From a virus: a DNA stretch of 64,000 bases. Shown here one piece after another: positions 1 through 9,214 of the stretch. Each line of letters starts with the position of its first letter. Positions within the stretch are counted from its first letter, which is position 1. Below the pieces are notes generated by a model, which ran no database searches, was not told the origin of the DNA, and saw only the letters and a list, made by a program, of their open reading frames with translations. The position numbers and the translations under genes are program-made. Where the stretch lies: the IMG/VR virus record IMGVR_UViG_3300033149_001989, positions 1-64,000 of that record. One strand, 5' to 3'.

Positions 1-2171
1 CCAAGTGACCTTGCTAACGCTGTTAACCCCCCTAACCTACCAAGCTGTTCCCTGTATGCTTGGATAGTTTCAGCACCTACCAATCTAACTTGAGTTGGTC
101 TTTGAAACTCAGCACCTACACGGGCATATACTCCTGTCCTCCTAGCCTCAATTTCCCTCTGTAAAATATCAGCTATATATTGATTAACTCTTTCAATAGC
201 TTTTTGATACTTCTCTTCACCAGTAGATTCGTACAGGTCTTCTAATGCCTCTCTTACACTATCAATATCATCAATAGTAGCATCAACGTTCGCAAGCTTC
301 AAAATCTCTGGAAAATCGACTTTGAACTTATCAACAGCATCATTAAGCCCTTGTAATGTCTGATATGACTCAACAATTCTTGTGGCTAGTGTTGGGTCCC
401 ACCTTTGAATCAGTAACCACTTGTCTTCTGGTATTCTATCTACCGTTATTCCAAACTCTTCAAGTATTGGTCTCAACCTCTCTACAGCTTCAACGTGAGC
501 GGCATAACCATAAGAAACACCAAGCAACACATCATACCAAGCTTTAAAATCTTCGGATGTCTTATTAACCTGCTGACGCAATAATTCGTGAACTTTGGTT
601 TGTTCCCATTCCTTGAGACCTACACCACTAATAACAGCACCAGTCTCCGTCATCAACTCTCTAATTCTTGCTTGGGATTCGCTATACCTATTGTTAATAG
701 CCGCAAGGTCTCTTTTCCTCTCAACCTGCTCAGGAATCGCCTCAGCTATAGCTTCAAAAACTGCTTTTTCTTCACCAAGGGCTACATTCACTCCACGAAT
801 TGCTGTCATATATGCCTTTGCTTCATCAGAAAGTTCCTGCCAAGCAATGTAATCTTCTTTCTTAGCCGCTCTGTACTCTTCAATAGTAATAACGCCGTCC
901 ACAAGAGCTTGATTCAATTCATTAAGAGCACCAAGACCTTTCTTCCATTCTTCCTCACCTGGGCGACCAAACGGAGCAAACGCCGCTCCACCACCAAATG
1001 TCCATCCTAATCTAGCTTCACCAAGTTGAACACCAGACAGCAATCTTTTCCAAAATGGTTGTGCTTCTGCTACCCTTGCTTCAGGAAACTGGGGTGCCGC
1101 TAACACCGCCGCTCTTCTCGCTTCATCTACTGTTTTTTCAGCTTCATCAAAGAATCTGCTCATAACATCTTCCATATCAAGTGTAAAATCTTCTGCCATT
1201 TCCTGGAAAACTTTACGCAGTCTATCCTCTTGTGATATGAAAGCATCAGCCATTGTATGACCAATAAGCGTACCAATACCAGCACCTACAACCATACCAA
1301 TAGGACCAAACGCACCACCGATAGCAGTACCTATGCCCGCACCAATGGCAGATTGCCACTCACCAGTTAGACCATACGCCGCCGCACCAGCACCCACAGC
1401 ACCAATAGCTCTACCCATTCCACCAATAGGTGAGACCATTGCTCTTCCGACTCTTCCCCAAGTCATAGGAATAAAGGGTTGACCGCCAACAGAAGGTACA
1501 GGAGCAAACCTACCAGCCGCAGTTCTCCAAGCTCCACCTTTCCACATTATATTTTGAAGCTCTGGAACTCTACCAAATACCCTTGCTCTCATAAATCCTG
1601 GTAAAAGACCCGTCAACCCCAACATACCAACACGTGCCGCAACCCCTGGAGCAATGATACCAATACCTGCCGCTCCTGCTTCCGCCGCCGTTGTAAACCC
1701 TCCCGCTTGGATAGCTCTTATAGCCGCAGGTGAGTGAGCAACAGCCGCAGGAGCGATACCGCCGAAACGTCCTAACATAGACCCAACTCTTGGGCCTACA
1801 CCTAGCCACCCCATAGCAAGAGAAGCAATCTTAAGTGCTCCTAAAGTTCCCACCAAGAACATAATGGCTCTTCCAAGATTCCACACAATATCGGGTGCAC
1901 TTGAAAGCCTATCAAACACATTAGTAAGCCCTTGCAGTACCCCTGTCAAATCCTCAATAGCCCCTGTTTGCCGACCGAGAGTAAATAATGCTTTATTCTG
2001 AGCCGCTGTAAATTTATCAAATGTATTAGTCAAGGTCTCAACGATTTTTTCGTTAGCATCCATCGCTTGACCTTGAGCCTCCATACTGATATTTGAAACC
2101 CGCATTGCCGCATCCCAGTTATTTAGCAAAGCCAAGAACTGAGCATAACGCCTCTGACCAGCACCAGCCGC
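1..2171 (-). CDS. Tape measure protein, C-terminal part (downstream frame, runs off the window)
   Basis: An uninterrupted minus-strand reading frame runs from about 2171 to the left edge with no start codon of its own and no stop. It has about 723 codons and begins in frame with an Ala-Ala-Gly-Ala-Gly-Gln stretch. It continues the tape measure N-terminal part encoded just upstream in another frame. The middle (roughly 1260-1850) is rich in Gly and Ala and hydrophobic, as in the membrane-like segments of tape measure proteins. The distal part is charged and helical. The protein would set tail length and take part in DNA injection. A single -1 shift or a one-base sequencing error at 2172-2175 joins the two parts into a protein of at least about 1039 residues. 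Confidence 0.8.
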
Positions 2172-3118
2172 TTTTCCAACCAGACAGCTTCATCTAAAAC
2201 TCCAGCCATCTTCATAGCGGAAAGCTGAGTCATAACTTCCCAAAAACTCCGAACTTCACCTGTAGTATTTCTAACAGCAACACCATACTTCTGTAGAAGG
2301 TTAATTGAGCTTGGGTTATATAGAGTTGACATAATAGCCCTGATAGCATTACCTACCTGAACAGGACCCAAAGTAACAGTTTCACTCAAAGCCGCAATCA
2401 AACCATTAATCTGGTCAATAGTAAGACCAGCCGCTCTACCAGCATCCGCCATAATAGCAAAACCTTGTGATAGGTCATTAACAGACACCGCAGCATTCTT
2501 AGCCACCGCTACCCACTTATCAAGCAAGTCAATACCTCTATCAAGAGTTAGACCAGTCTGCCTCAAAGAACCAACCAGAATGTCAATAGCCTTCCCATAT
2601 TGCATACCAGTAATATTAGCAAGAGCAGATGCAGACTCCAACAAGCTAATAGCAGTTGCCGTCCTCTTTGCACCAGTACCAAGGTCAGCAGTAGCACGCA
2701 ATGCTAAATCCATACCTGTTAATGTTTCCTGAATAGGCATACCAAACTTAATAGCTACATCGGCTACTTGCATAAAGTATTGCTGTAGCTTTGAACCAAG
2801 GGCTTCCGTTGTGATACTAATCCTTGCAAGAGTTACTTCAAAGTCTCGCCAAACCTGGATAGTCTCGCTGAATTTACGGATAGCCCCGTAAACAGCCATA
2901 ATAGCTAACTGCCAAACAAGAACTTTTCTAGTAGCATTGTCAAACGTTCTACCAAGGTTCTCAAGCGTAATCCTACCACGCCCAGTAGCATCGGCAAAGG
3001 TTATCGCCGTCCTAGACGCATTTGCCATAGCCACATCCCACTGCTGTGTCGCCTTTGTAGCCTCACTAATCTTTTGAGCGTCAAAAGCCGCCTTTGTGGT
3101 TGGAATTCCTAATGCCAT
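2123..3118 (-). CDS. Tape measure protein, N-terminal part
   Basis: This 331-residue frame looks like the N-terminal region of TP901-type tape measure proteins: helical, with runs such as ITGMQYGKAIDILVGSLRQT, and with repeated hydrophobic segments that include FAIMADAGRAAG. It follows the tail assembly chaperones, which is the usual order. The last residues before the stop at 2123 do not look like the family. The family-like sequence continues in the -1 frame from the AAAA run at 2172-2175. True coding in this frame is therefore probably 2172-3118 (about 316 codons). The start ATG at 3118 follows the chaperone frame closely, with a GAGATAGAGATA-type purine-rich leader. Confidence 0.85.
   Translation of the reverse strand: MALGIPTTKAAFDAQKISEATKATQQWDVAMANASRTAITFADATGRGRITLENLGRTFDNATRKVLVWQLAIMAVYGAIRKFSETIQVWRDFEVTLARISITTEALGSKLQQYFMQVADVAIKFGMPIQETLTGMDLALRATADLGTGAKRTATAISLLESASALANITGMQYGKAIDILVGSLRQTGLTLDRGIDLLDKWVAVAKNAAVSVNDLSQGFAIMADAGRAAGLTIDQINGLIAALSETVTLGPVQVGNAIRAIMSTLYNPSSINLLQKYGVAVRNTTGEVRSFWEVMTQLSAMKMAGVLDEAVWLEKRLVLVRGVMLSSWLC
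2171..2176 (-). other. Apparent -1 frameshift point in the tape measure gene
   Basis: On the minus strand the sequence here is GAAAAG, read as GAA AAG in the upstream frame. Slipping back one base after AAG, or adding one A to the run, gives Glu-Lys-Ala-Ala-Gly-Ala-Gly-Gln and an open frame of more than 700 codons. The heptamer G GAA AAG is only a weak match to an X XXY YYZ slippery site, so a homopolymer sequencing error or a real mutation is at least as likely as programmed frameshifting. Confidence 0.6.
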
Positions 3119-3122
3119 ATCT

Positions 3123-3398
3123 CTATCTCTCTATTTCATCTTCATTCACAGGAAGACTAAATTCTATTTGTTTTTTACCATCGGAGAATGCTCTGTCGAA
3201 CCACTCATCAAGTTCAGAAGGTTTATCCCAAATAGAACGTGGGGGACGTTTATCTTCTGGAAGTTCTAAGTATGAATCAATCTGCATTCTCCTTTTAATA
3301 ACATAGTTTATTGAATGGGGATACTCTGATACTGATAATACACGTAAGCTCTCGTGGAGAGGGTATTTAAGCTCCTTGACAATGCGCCATACCCCCAC
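3123..3398 (-). CDS. Tail assembly chaperone, second component (gpT-like position)
   Basis: This 91-codon frame sits between the first tail chaperone and the tape measure, the position of the lambda GT extension. It has acidic and aromatic features such as SELDEWFDRAF near its C-terminus. The only in-frame start near its head is a GTG at 3398 without a clear Shine-Dalgarno site. The protein-like sequence continues upstream, through Leu-Ala-Glu-Asp-Asn-Ala-Phe-Val, to a slippery A-AAA-AAC heptamer at 3419-3425, and before that in another frame as Leu-Thr-Gly-Glu-Glu-Leu. I infer that it is normally made by frameshifting. The real N-terminus cannot be fixed from this sequence. Confidence 0.6.
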   Translation of the reverse strand: MGVWRIVKELKYPLHESLRVLSVSEYPHSINYVIKRRMQIDSYLELPEDKRPPRSIWDKPSELDEWFDRAFSDGKKQIEFSLPVNEDEIER

Positions 3399-3415
3399 AA
3401 ACGCATTGTCCTCCG

Positions 3416-3425
3416 CTAGTTTTTT
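3416..3425 (-). other. Canonical slippery heptamer A-AAA-AAC followed by TAG
   Basis: In the frame GGT GAA GAG TTA AAA AAC TAG (minus strand) the heptamer A AAA AAC lies directly before a TAG stop. A -1 slip enters CTA GCG GAG GAC AAT GCG, which is exactly the frame of the second chaperone component. The arrangement and position match the programmed -1 frameshift known between tail chaperone genes. The frame holding the heptamer is open only from 3460, so how ribosomes enter it from the first chaperone is unexplained. Confidence 0.55.
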
Positions 3426-3449
3426 AACTCTTCACCTGTAAGTTCAAGA

Positions 3450-4106
3450 TTAACACGCCTTTAACAGTTGATTTTTCAACTGAGGAGCACACTCTTCAAA
3501 TTCCTCATAAGAATCAAAAGCGGGTTGGGTGAACTTAGCATCATTAAATGTTCCTTTATAAACCTGATACTCCCTAAATACTCTAGTAAACTCTTCGACA
3601 CACTTCATATTTATAACAGAGTGAGTATACATTTCACGAAGTTTGCCTATATCCTCAATCTTATCTAGCTCCGCTCTCCTCTCTTCTGCCCTATTCTCAA
3701 TAAAATCAGATATAAACTTGGTACGTTCGTTTCTTATTTCTTCTAACTTGGTCTCGTAATTTTCTTGTTGTTCTAATGTTGGATTATCGGGAAGTTCTGG
3801 AAGACCCTTTTCAGGGGCTTGAAGCAAAGCTTCATCTCTGTAATCTGGAAGTTCACCAAAGCTAATCCCCATTATTAACTCATCCCTTGTTAATGAATCT
3901 ATATCCAAGAAATTTGATTTGTGCTCCTCCGAATTGGGGTCTCTTAGCCTTATCCTTAATTCTTTGCTTCTCCTAAGTGCAACACTTTTTGCTTCCTGAA
4001 AATCGGCATCACCGACCAGCCTCACGTAAACAGTTGCTAAAGTGCTGTCACCTTCCGTTATATCTACTTTCCTATGCCAACGAAATAATTTTGATAATTT
4101 TCCCAT
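3450..4106 (-). CDS. Tail assembly chaperone, first component (gpG-like position)
   Basis: A 218-residue soluble, highly charged protein lies between the tail tube gene and the tape measure, where the tail assembly chaperone is expected. It would bind the tape measure protein and recruit tail tube subunits. No enzymatic motif is visible. There is a Pro- and Glu-rich linker near EKGLPELPDNPTLEQQ and a helical segment after it. I start it at the ATG at 4106, preceded by GAGGAGAGGAAA, rather than at an upstream codon that has no ribosome site. Its function rests on synteny and on the frameshift signal just downstream. Confidence 0.65.
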   Translation of the reverse strand: MGKLSKLFRWHRKVDITEGDSTLATVYVRLVGDADFQEAKSVALRRSKELRIRLRDPNSEEHKSNFLDIDSLTRDELIMGISFGELPDYRDEALLQAPEKGLPELPDNPTLEQQENYETKLEEIRNERTKFISDFIENRAEERRAELDKIEDIGKLREMYTHSVINMKCVEEFTRVFREYQVYKGTFNDAKFTQPAFDSYEEFEECAPQLKNQLLKAC

Positions 4107-4234
4107 TTTCCTCTCCTCACTGTAAAAATAAAGGGAAGCCTTCATAACATAATATGCCATTAAAGACTTCCCTAATAACCTGGTGCGTACACCAAATTCC
4201 TTTTAAATCTTTGTTTAAGTTTTTAATTAATTGC

Positions 4235-5404
4235 CTAGCTTGAGGCACCACTGTAAACAATGCACTGTGCGTCATTACTCATAAATGAGAATGTTTGAGT
4301 CAACTGACCCCCCACATTAGCAGTTGTTCCATCTGAAGTAATCCTCATATTAGGAATTCTAACTGTCTTTCGAATTGTTGTATTGTCCGCAGGGTCTTTC
4401 AGCTGTACTTCCAGAGCCAATGTTCTCTCTTCGTACTCGCTAACCCCGTACTCACCGTAACCATCACTGTCATCCTTGCTACCAGTAGTAAGCAAGGCTA
4501 CTATTTCATTATCAGTATCAAGAACAGTAATATCACCACTAATATCTGGTGGGTCAACAACGTAACCAACCACTGAGATATTACCCATCTCCACAACCTT
4601 AGTGTTAGGAAAGGTTCCCCTAATAGTAACACTCTGTACTCTGTACATATGCTCAACACCAATTGTTACAGGAACGTTCTTACCTCTAATAGCCACAGGA
4701 ACGGTTGAGTCACTAATATCAGACCAACTTAACACACCGCTCTGAGTATGATATACGGCTAAGATAGTCTCAGTAGTACCACCACTTACCGTAACCGTAG
4801 TACCAGAAACACTATACTCCGCTCCCTCCTCTAACCAATCTCCATCAACGATACAACTTAACAAGTAGTCGTTATTCTTTAACTGATTTGGGTTGTAGGT
4901 CAAAGAGAATGTTCCGCCACTCAGGTTACCAGAATCAACTACAACATCGTACGCAAAATATCTCTTCTCACTGCCAGCACAACTGTATTCTTCAGTACTC
5001 TCACCGTCAACACTATAAGTATAAGTAAAATCAGTGATTCTCATATACTTAGCGTGAATACACTTAAGCATCTCAGCCACACTTGCTTCCTTAACATAAG
5101 CAATAAGGTCACAAAATCCAAGATTACTTACATCCACACCAGCAACTGGGTAAGCATCTGGGTCTTCACCAACCAAATATGAGAAAATCTTGTGTGACAC
5201 ATCAAACGCTTGGAATGTGGCAGTAATTTCTGGAATATCAGTAATGACACCAGCGTGCTGCGAGTTACCAAGCTCGTTGATTGTAGTATTTGGCAAGTTA
5301 GCAGGTATATCTAACCTTTGAACACGGTGTGCATAAAAGTCAGCAGAAGGACCAACAATTCTAAGCTTTACCTCTTTATACGGTACTGCTACCCTCTTTG
5401 TCAT
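4235..5404 (-). CDS. Major tail (tube) protein
   Basis: This 389-residue protein is rich in beta-strand-forming residues, Thr, Val and Gly. It lies between the tail terminator-like gene and the tail chaperones, the usual place of the major tail tube subunit. The middle section (about 140-240) looks like an inserted Ig-like or domain-of-unknown-function module rich in Ser, Gly and Thr, including VSGTTVTVSGGTTETILAVY. Its length is greater than that of minimal tube proteins, consistent with such an insertion. There is no sheath gene next to it in the window, so a long non-contractile tail is plausible, but the window does not show the rest of the tail genes. Confidence 0.65.
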   Translation of the reverse strand: MTKRVAVPYKEVKLRIVGPSADFYAHRVQRLDIPANLPNTTINELGNSQHAGVITDIPEITATFQAFDVSHKIFSYLVGEDPDAYPVAGVDVSNLGFCDLIAYVKEASVAEMLKCIHAKYMRITDFTYTYSVDGESTEEYSCAGSEKRYFAYDVVVDSGNLSGGTFSLTYNPNQLKNNDYLLSCIVDGDWLEEGAEYSVSGTTVTVSGGTTETILAVYHTQSGVLSWSDISDSTVPVAIRGKNVPVTIGVEHMYRVQSVTIRGTFPNTKVVEMGNISVVGYVVDPPDISGDITVLDTDNEIVALLTTGSKDDSDGYGEYGVSEYEERTLALEVQLKDPADNTTIRKTVRIPNMRITSDGTTANVGGQLTQTFSFMSNDAQCIVYSGASS

Positions 5405-5580
5405 CGTATCTCCTCAATCCAATCTCTCAAATAAACCGTTTTACCAGTTAACCCATAATCCACGATAAATCCACACCTTTAATTAACCCGAATTTCGTTC
5501 TTCCACACCGAGAGATTTATTAACCTTTTAATTTTATTCCTAATCCAATCCAACCTTACAACCTTGCCCACCTTCTCCAA
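5401..5580 (-). pseudogene. Possible small ORF interrupted by one TAA
   Basis: The gap between the tail tube gene and the tail terminator-like gene holds one frame of about 57 codons plus a single internal TAA at 5479-5481. It starts at a TTG at 5580 preceded by GGGAG, and ends in a TGA overlapping the ATG of the tail tube gene. Its second half (Val-Asp-Tyr-Gly-Leu-Thr-Gly-Lys-Thr-Val-Tyr-Leu) reads as protein and has its own GTG with an upstream AAAGGTG. It may be two tiny genes, a broken gene or chance. Confidence 0.3.
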
Positions 5581-5588
5581 ACCACTCC

Positions 5589-6092
5589 CTAACTCGCTTG
5601 AGTAGAAACAGTTTCAAAAGAAACCGTAGACCTCCAATACTTAATCTTAGAATAGAAATTGAATGCGTGTGTAGGTCGTATTGTCCGATTTTCTGGATTC
5701 ATATATTCAACTATACTTAATTCAGTTCCAGCCAAACTTAAACCTGTTGCTTTCCTATACCCAGAAGAATAATCTCTAATCGGAATAGCCACATCAAGAG
5801 CATTAAATATTTTGTCAGCTAAATCATCCCTCTGAACATCGTTATTAGCAAAAACGTCAATTGACCAACTACGTCTGTACCAATTAGCCCCTAATTCACC
5901 AGGTTCTTCAGATGTCAACATTACTTCTATAGCCACAGTTGGTAAAGTTAAAGTTCCTTCTTCAATATCATTGTAAGGATAACCATCTACAACCCTTGCT
6001 ATATCACCAATTGTAGTACTATCGTCAACCTCAATACTTTTGATGAAGAAGTAAACACTTAAATCTTCATTATGAAACTTACCTGTAGCCAT
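5589..6092 (-). CDS. Tail terminator / tail completion-like protein
   Basis: This 167-residue protein lies immediately upstream, in the direction of transcription, of the tail tube gene. That position belongs to tail terminator proteins that cap the tail tube and join it to the head. It combines predicted beta strands with a segment like IDVFANNDVQRDDLADKIFNAL, a short motif pattern common in tail completion proteins that contain a ferredoxin-like fold. There are no enzymatic motifs. The ATG at 6092 has a GGAAAGG-type site. The function comes mainly from gene order. Confidence 0.55.
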   Translation of the reverse strand: MATGKFHNEDLSVYFFIKSIEVDDSTTIGDIARVVDGYPYNDIEEGTLTLPTVAIEVMLTSEEPGELGANWYRRSWSIDVFANNDVQRDDLADKIFNALDVAIPIRDYSSGYRKATGLSLAGTELSIVEYMNPENRTIRPTHAFNFYSKIKYWRSTVSFETVSTQAS

Positions 6093-6105
6093 TTTTCACC
6101 TTTCC

Positions 6106-6366
6106 TTACGTAAATATCAAAGCCATTATAACCGATACAGCAATAGCAACTGTAACACCGATAGTTCTACTAAAACACTTTCTTATGTCCTTAGCCAATC
6201 CATTCACTTCTTCAGAAGTAGCCAGACCACCATTAAAAGACAGCGAACCAAAGGATGCCAAAATAACATCCTTAGTAGTGCAATTCTCGATTCCTTTTTC
6301 GGCTATTTTAGTAATCGCTTTTTGTATAGCACTCGCTAAAATACCATTTTGCTCTCTTGATTCCAT
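6106..6366 (-). CDS. Small protein with a C-terminal membrane segment
   Basis: An 86-residue protein has a soluble helical N-terminus and one hydrophobic segment at the very C-terminus (about residues 67-85, TIGVTVAIAVSVIMALIF). A tail-anchored protein in the neck region is unusual; holin-like or inner-membrane roles are possible but unsupported. It starts at an ATG preceded by TAGGAGAAAATT and lies in the late operon between two structural genes. I do not recognise the family. Confidence 0.65.
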   Translation of the reverse strand: MESREQNGILASAIQKAITKIAEKGIENCTTKDVILASFGSLSFNGGLATSEEVNGLAKDIRKCFSRTIGVTVAIAVSVIMALIFT

Positions 6367-6375
6367 AATTTTCTC

Positions 6376-7242
6376 CTATCTCGGAAGCCAACCGTGCCAG
6401 GTCTTCAAAACATCTCCTGTTGGTGAAAGAACATAACCAGAACCAAAGGGTAATCTATTTCTAGTAGTAAGAGATTTTTTAAGAACAAAGATAATATTAC
6501 CCTTCCGTGACACCCACGAGAAACCACTAACTAATGTACCAGCCACAACAACCTGCGATTCCACCATCCGTTCAACAATCATATATGACCTTACCAGCGG
6601 TTCAACCTTAACCATAACTCTATGAAAAGCCGCTCTCATTTCCCTATTATAATAAGGTTTCATTGTTTCCAACGTATGCTTTCCAGAATGCGTTGGATAC
6701 GCTGGATACATATCATTACCAGTTTCAATTAACTCAGCAAAGGGTGCAATACTCTGACTTGCCATCATTGATAATCTCTGTTGAAGAGTATCACCAATTC
6801 TATCATCCTCTCCACGACGCCATCTATTATAAAAAGAAACCCACGCTCCTAAATTACCCGTTCCTCTAGGATACACTGCGTGCTGTATTTCTTGCAATTC
6901 TCGTAATCCACCAAGAGCGTCAGTATCAATAAACTTAGCCTGCACCAACTTAGGACCCCACTTAACTCCAATATGTATAGGAGATGATAAAGCCGCCTCC
7001 AAGACTGACCAATAATTAAGTACAGAATACTCTTCAATATCAAATATATCCTTGCGAAATTGTTGTTTAACTATAGAATTTAAATTTTTGGCTGCAATCA
7101 ATACATCTGCTTCAATAATAGTCATCACCAAGGTAATAAGCCTAGGATAACTCTTCATTGTTGGATTGGCACCAAAATAATGCAAAATCGCTTGTGGATA
7201 AAACAATGATATATTATGAGTAAATCTAGGACCCCAACCCAT
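6376..7242 (-). CDS. Neck/tail structural protein of unknown function
   Basis: A 288-residue protein has no recognised motif. It contains mixed helical and strand regions and several Trp-rich segments. Its neighbours are neck and tail completion genes, so it is likely a virion or assembly protein. The ATG at 7242 follows GAGGAGGACTA and overlaps the end of the preceding small gene, which indicates translational coupling. The middle part (near residues 120-145) has an Arg- and Trp-rich stretch, FYNRWRRGEDDRIGD. I cannot assign a specific function. Confidence 0.65.
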   Translation of the reverse strand: MGWGPRFTHNISLFYPQAILHYFGANPTMKSYPRLITLVMTIIEADVLIAAKNLNSIVKQQFRKDIFDIEEYSVLNYWSVLEAALSSPIHIGVKWGPKLVQAKFIDTDALGGLRELQEIQHAVYPRGTGNLGAWVSFYNRWRRGEDDRIGDTLQQRLSMMASQSIAPFAELIETGNDMYPAYPTHSGKHTLETMKPYYNREMRAAFHRVMVKVEPLVRSYMIVERMVESQVVVAGTLVSGFSWVSRKGNIIFVLKKSLTTRNRLPFGSGYVLSPTGDVLKTWHGWLPR

Positions 7243-7466
7243 TAGTCCTCCTCAATACCTTCCACACTAATTCCTACGATAGTGAACATACTCCTTGTAT
7301 AACTATTTATATTATCCAGAAAAATCTTTCTTACTGATTTAAACAACTCTTGGTCATCAATTATTTCTTCAAGGTCGTTAAGTGCAATAGCGCAGTACCT
7401 CTTTTTCTTCTTCTGGATAAGTTTTATAATTTCTAATTCCTCTAAACCTTGAAAATCTTTTCCCAT
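7242..7466 (-). CDS. Small neck-region protein, unknown
   Basis: This 74-residue charged protein has a Lys-rich stretch, KLIQKKKKRYCAI, near the start and an acidic C-terminus. The start is taken at the ATG at 7466, which has GGAGTAAAGGA upstream, and it lies four bases after the stop of the previous gene. It is coupled to the next gene by overlap. Its function is unknown. Confidence 0.6.
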   Translation of the reverse strand: MGKDFQGLEELEIIKLIQKKKKRYCAIALNDLEEIIDDQELFKSVRKIFLDNINSYTRSMFTIVGISVEGIEED

Positions 7467-7470
7467 TCCT

Positions 7471-7926
7471 TTACTCCTTACCCCACTCTTTACAAACAAA
7501 CCTTATACGGTCTCTACTTGGAACTCCCCTATAAATCGTTCTATAAACTTGTAGCCTACGTGAATCGGCTCTCACTTCTTTTATCTTTGCAATGTTAGCC
7601 TCAGATAAATCATTTATATTAATAGTTATAGTACAATCACCTTCTGGAATTTCTCCACCAACCGTATAATCAGGTTCATCCTGTCTCCTCCATCTTACGT
7701 GTGCAACAACCCCAGACAGAACGTCAGACGAATCTAACCAATATCTACCCTCACAAGTTGGGCAATACGGATTCAAGCTTGACTCATTAACACCATCATA
7801 TAGATTGGCACCACTACAAACAGGACACGCTGTGGGGTCACCTTCCAATACAAAAGTTACTGTTTGCCCGATTGCGCTCCTAATTTCATCTTTAATCACC
7901 TTAGTTGAGGGAAACTTTATTATCAT
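7471..7926 (-). CDS. Head completion/neck protein with zinc-binding motif
   Basis: A protein of about 151 residues carries two Cys pairs, CPVCSG and CPTCEG, separated by about 18 residues. This is a typical structural zinc ribbon. It lies in the order expected of head-closure or neck proteins, between adaptor-type genes and tail genes. The C-terminal half is predicted beta-rich and charged. Two starts are possible: a GTG at 7938 or an ATG at 7926, and I prefer the ATG. The head-closure role is inferred from position only. Confidence 0.6.
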   Translation of the reverse strand: MIIKFPSTKVIKDEIRSAIGQTVTFVLEGDPTACPVCSGANLYDGVNESSLNPYCPTCEGRYWLDSSDVLSGVVAHVRWRRQDEPDYTVGGEIPEGDCTITININDLSEANIAKIKEVRADSRRLQVYRTIYRGVPSRDRIRFVCKEWGKE

Positions 7927-9214
7927 CTCTTTGTTCACCAGCGGCTGATAGTTTATCTGCCTCTTCAGAGGATTCTGGTATTTCTTTCATTATTTTCTCA
8001 TCAACAGAGAACTTCTTGGATAATGATTCGTTACCAGCATTTAGAACCTCATTAATCATAATATCAAACTGATTAGCAATATACTCCCAAGTAAACTCGT
8101 TACGATGAACATATTCATACGCTTTCTGAGCATACGTATCCAATTTATCTCTATGATGGTAAAGGTCATCAAGTATTGCCACCATACTTTCCAAATCAAT
8201 AACACCACCCTCAGTATTAATACCACCAGTTAAAACTTCCCAACGAGCAATGTCAATAAGTGGTGCCTTGCCTTCCCACAACTCCTTAGTAGCCGAGTGA
8301 TTAGGAACAACCTGCGCCACCCCACACGCTGCACTCTCAAACGGGCTTAGCCCAAAACCCTCCCCCATAGATGTCATAATATGAACATCGGCGCAATTGT
8401 AAATTTTACATAACATGGATAGTGGTACACCACGTGCAGGTGTCATACTGCTTTGGTCTGTAATAAGAAACCTATCATCAATACCCCACCTCTTAGCAAG
8501 AGATATTAAATTCCAGCCAACGTCCCTTAAAGTACCATGATAATATAACCTTATATTGTCCCTATCCGATTTAGGTAGTCTATCAAGCCAAATCTGCATT
8601 CCTTTAAGAAACAGGTCTAATCTTTTTCGTGGTTGATTTCTATTTACATTCTGAACTACGAAGGAATCTTCTGGAATATTAGCCAAGAACCTTCTAGCAT
8701 CATCCATCTGATAGAACTCGTCAGTGTCTACACCGTGACCCACCACATCAATCTTAATATCACTATTAGCATCTAGTATACCACGCTTTGCAAATTGCGT
8801 ATATGTAGTAACACGAGCGTTAACTTTTTCCAAGTTATCTACCCATACCTTATCAACAGGTAACGCATCCACTGGAGAATACGTGATAATTCTATTATTC
8901 TCTGGAATGAACTTAATGTATTCTGATAAAATCCACAAATCATTAAGTAGAATAATAACATCAGGTTTTTCCCTTGCAATTACCTCTTCAACCCTATCAA
9001 ACCCATAAATATTACCCCTCGCTCTGGCGGGGTAAATTCTAATCATACCCTCATAGCGGTGCGGGTCACCTATCGGATGATTTATTCCTAAAACCGATAC
9101 TTGATAATTCCCCGTCTGTATCAACCCTTCTAAAATACCTTGAGCAACTCTTCCGAAACCCGTAGTAACGGCTGGCGAATCTCCAATCCAAAGAAGTTTA
9201 ATTTTTCCACTCAT
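7901..9214 (-). CDS. GT4-type glycosyltransferase (GT-B fold)
   Basis: A 437-residue glycosyltransferase. It starts with KLLWIGDSPAVTTGFGRVAQ, a Gly-rich N-terminal loop typical of GT-B enzymes. It carries the GT4 hallmark region SMGEGFGLSPFESAACGVAQ, the E-x7-E nucleotide-sugar phosphate site, at about residues 280-300. The acidic C-terminal tail after about residue 390 is extra. It is clearly related to the glycosyltransferase at 14699-15850. The gene sits inside the head-to-tail operon and overlaps the next gene. It probably transfers a sugar from an NDP-sugar to a cytoplasmic acceptor, possibly a virion protein. There is no membrane segment. Confidence 0.88.
   Translation of the reverse strand: MSGKIKLLWIGDSPAVTTGFGRVAQGILEGLIQTGNYQVSVLGINHPIGDPHRYEGMIRIYPARARGNIYGFDRVEEVIAREKPDVIILLNDLWILSEYIKFIPENNRIITYSPVDALPVDKVWVDNLEKVNARVTTYTQFAKRGILDANSDIKIDVVGHGVDTDEFYQMDDARRFLANIPEDSFVVQNVNRNQPRKRLDLFLKGMQIWLDRLPKSDRDNIRLYYHGTLRDVGWNLISLAKRWGIDDRFLITDQSSMTPARGVPLSMLCKIYNCADVHIMTSMGEGFGLSPFESAACGVAQVVPNHSATKELWEGKAPLIDIARWEVLTGGINTEGGVIDLESMVAILDDLYHHRDKLDTYAQKAYEYVHRNEFTWEYIANQFDIMINEVLNAGNESLSKKFSVDEKIMKEIPESSEEADKLSAAGEQRDDNKVSLN

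Noticed and set aside
588-1010. Plus-strand frames over the tape measure gene, including 356-547 and 595-852
   Set aside because: They lie opposite a long, protein-like minus-strand frame and have no ribosome sites or recognisable sequence.
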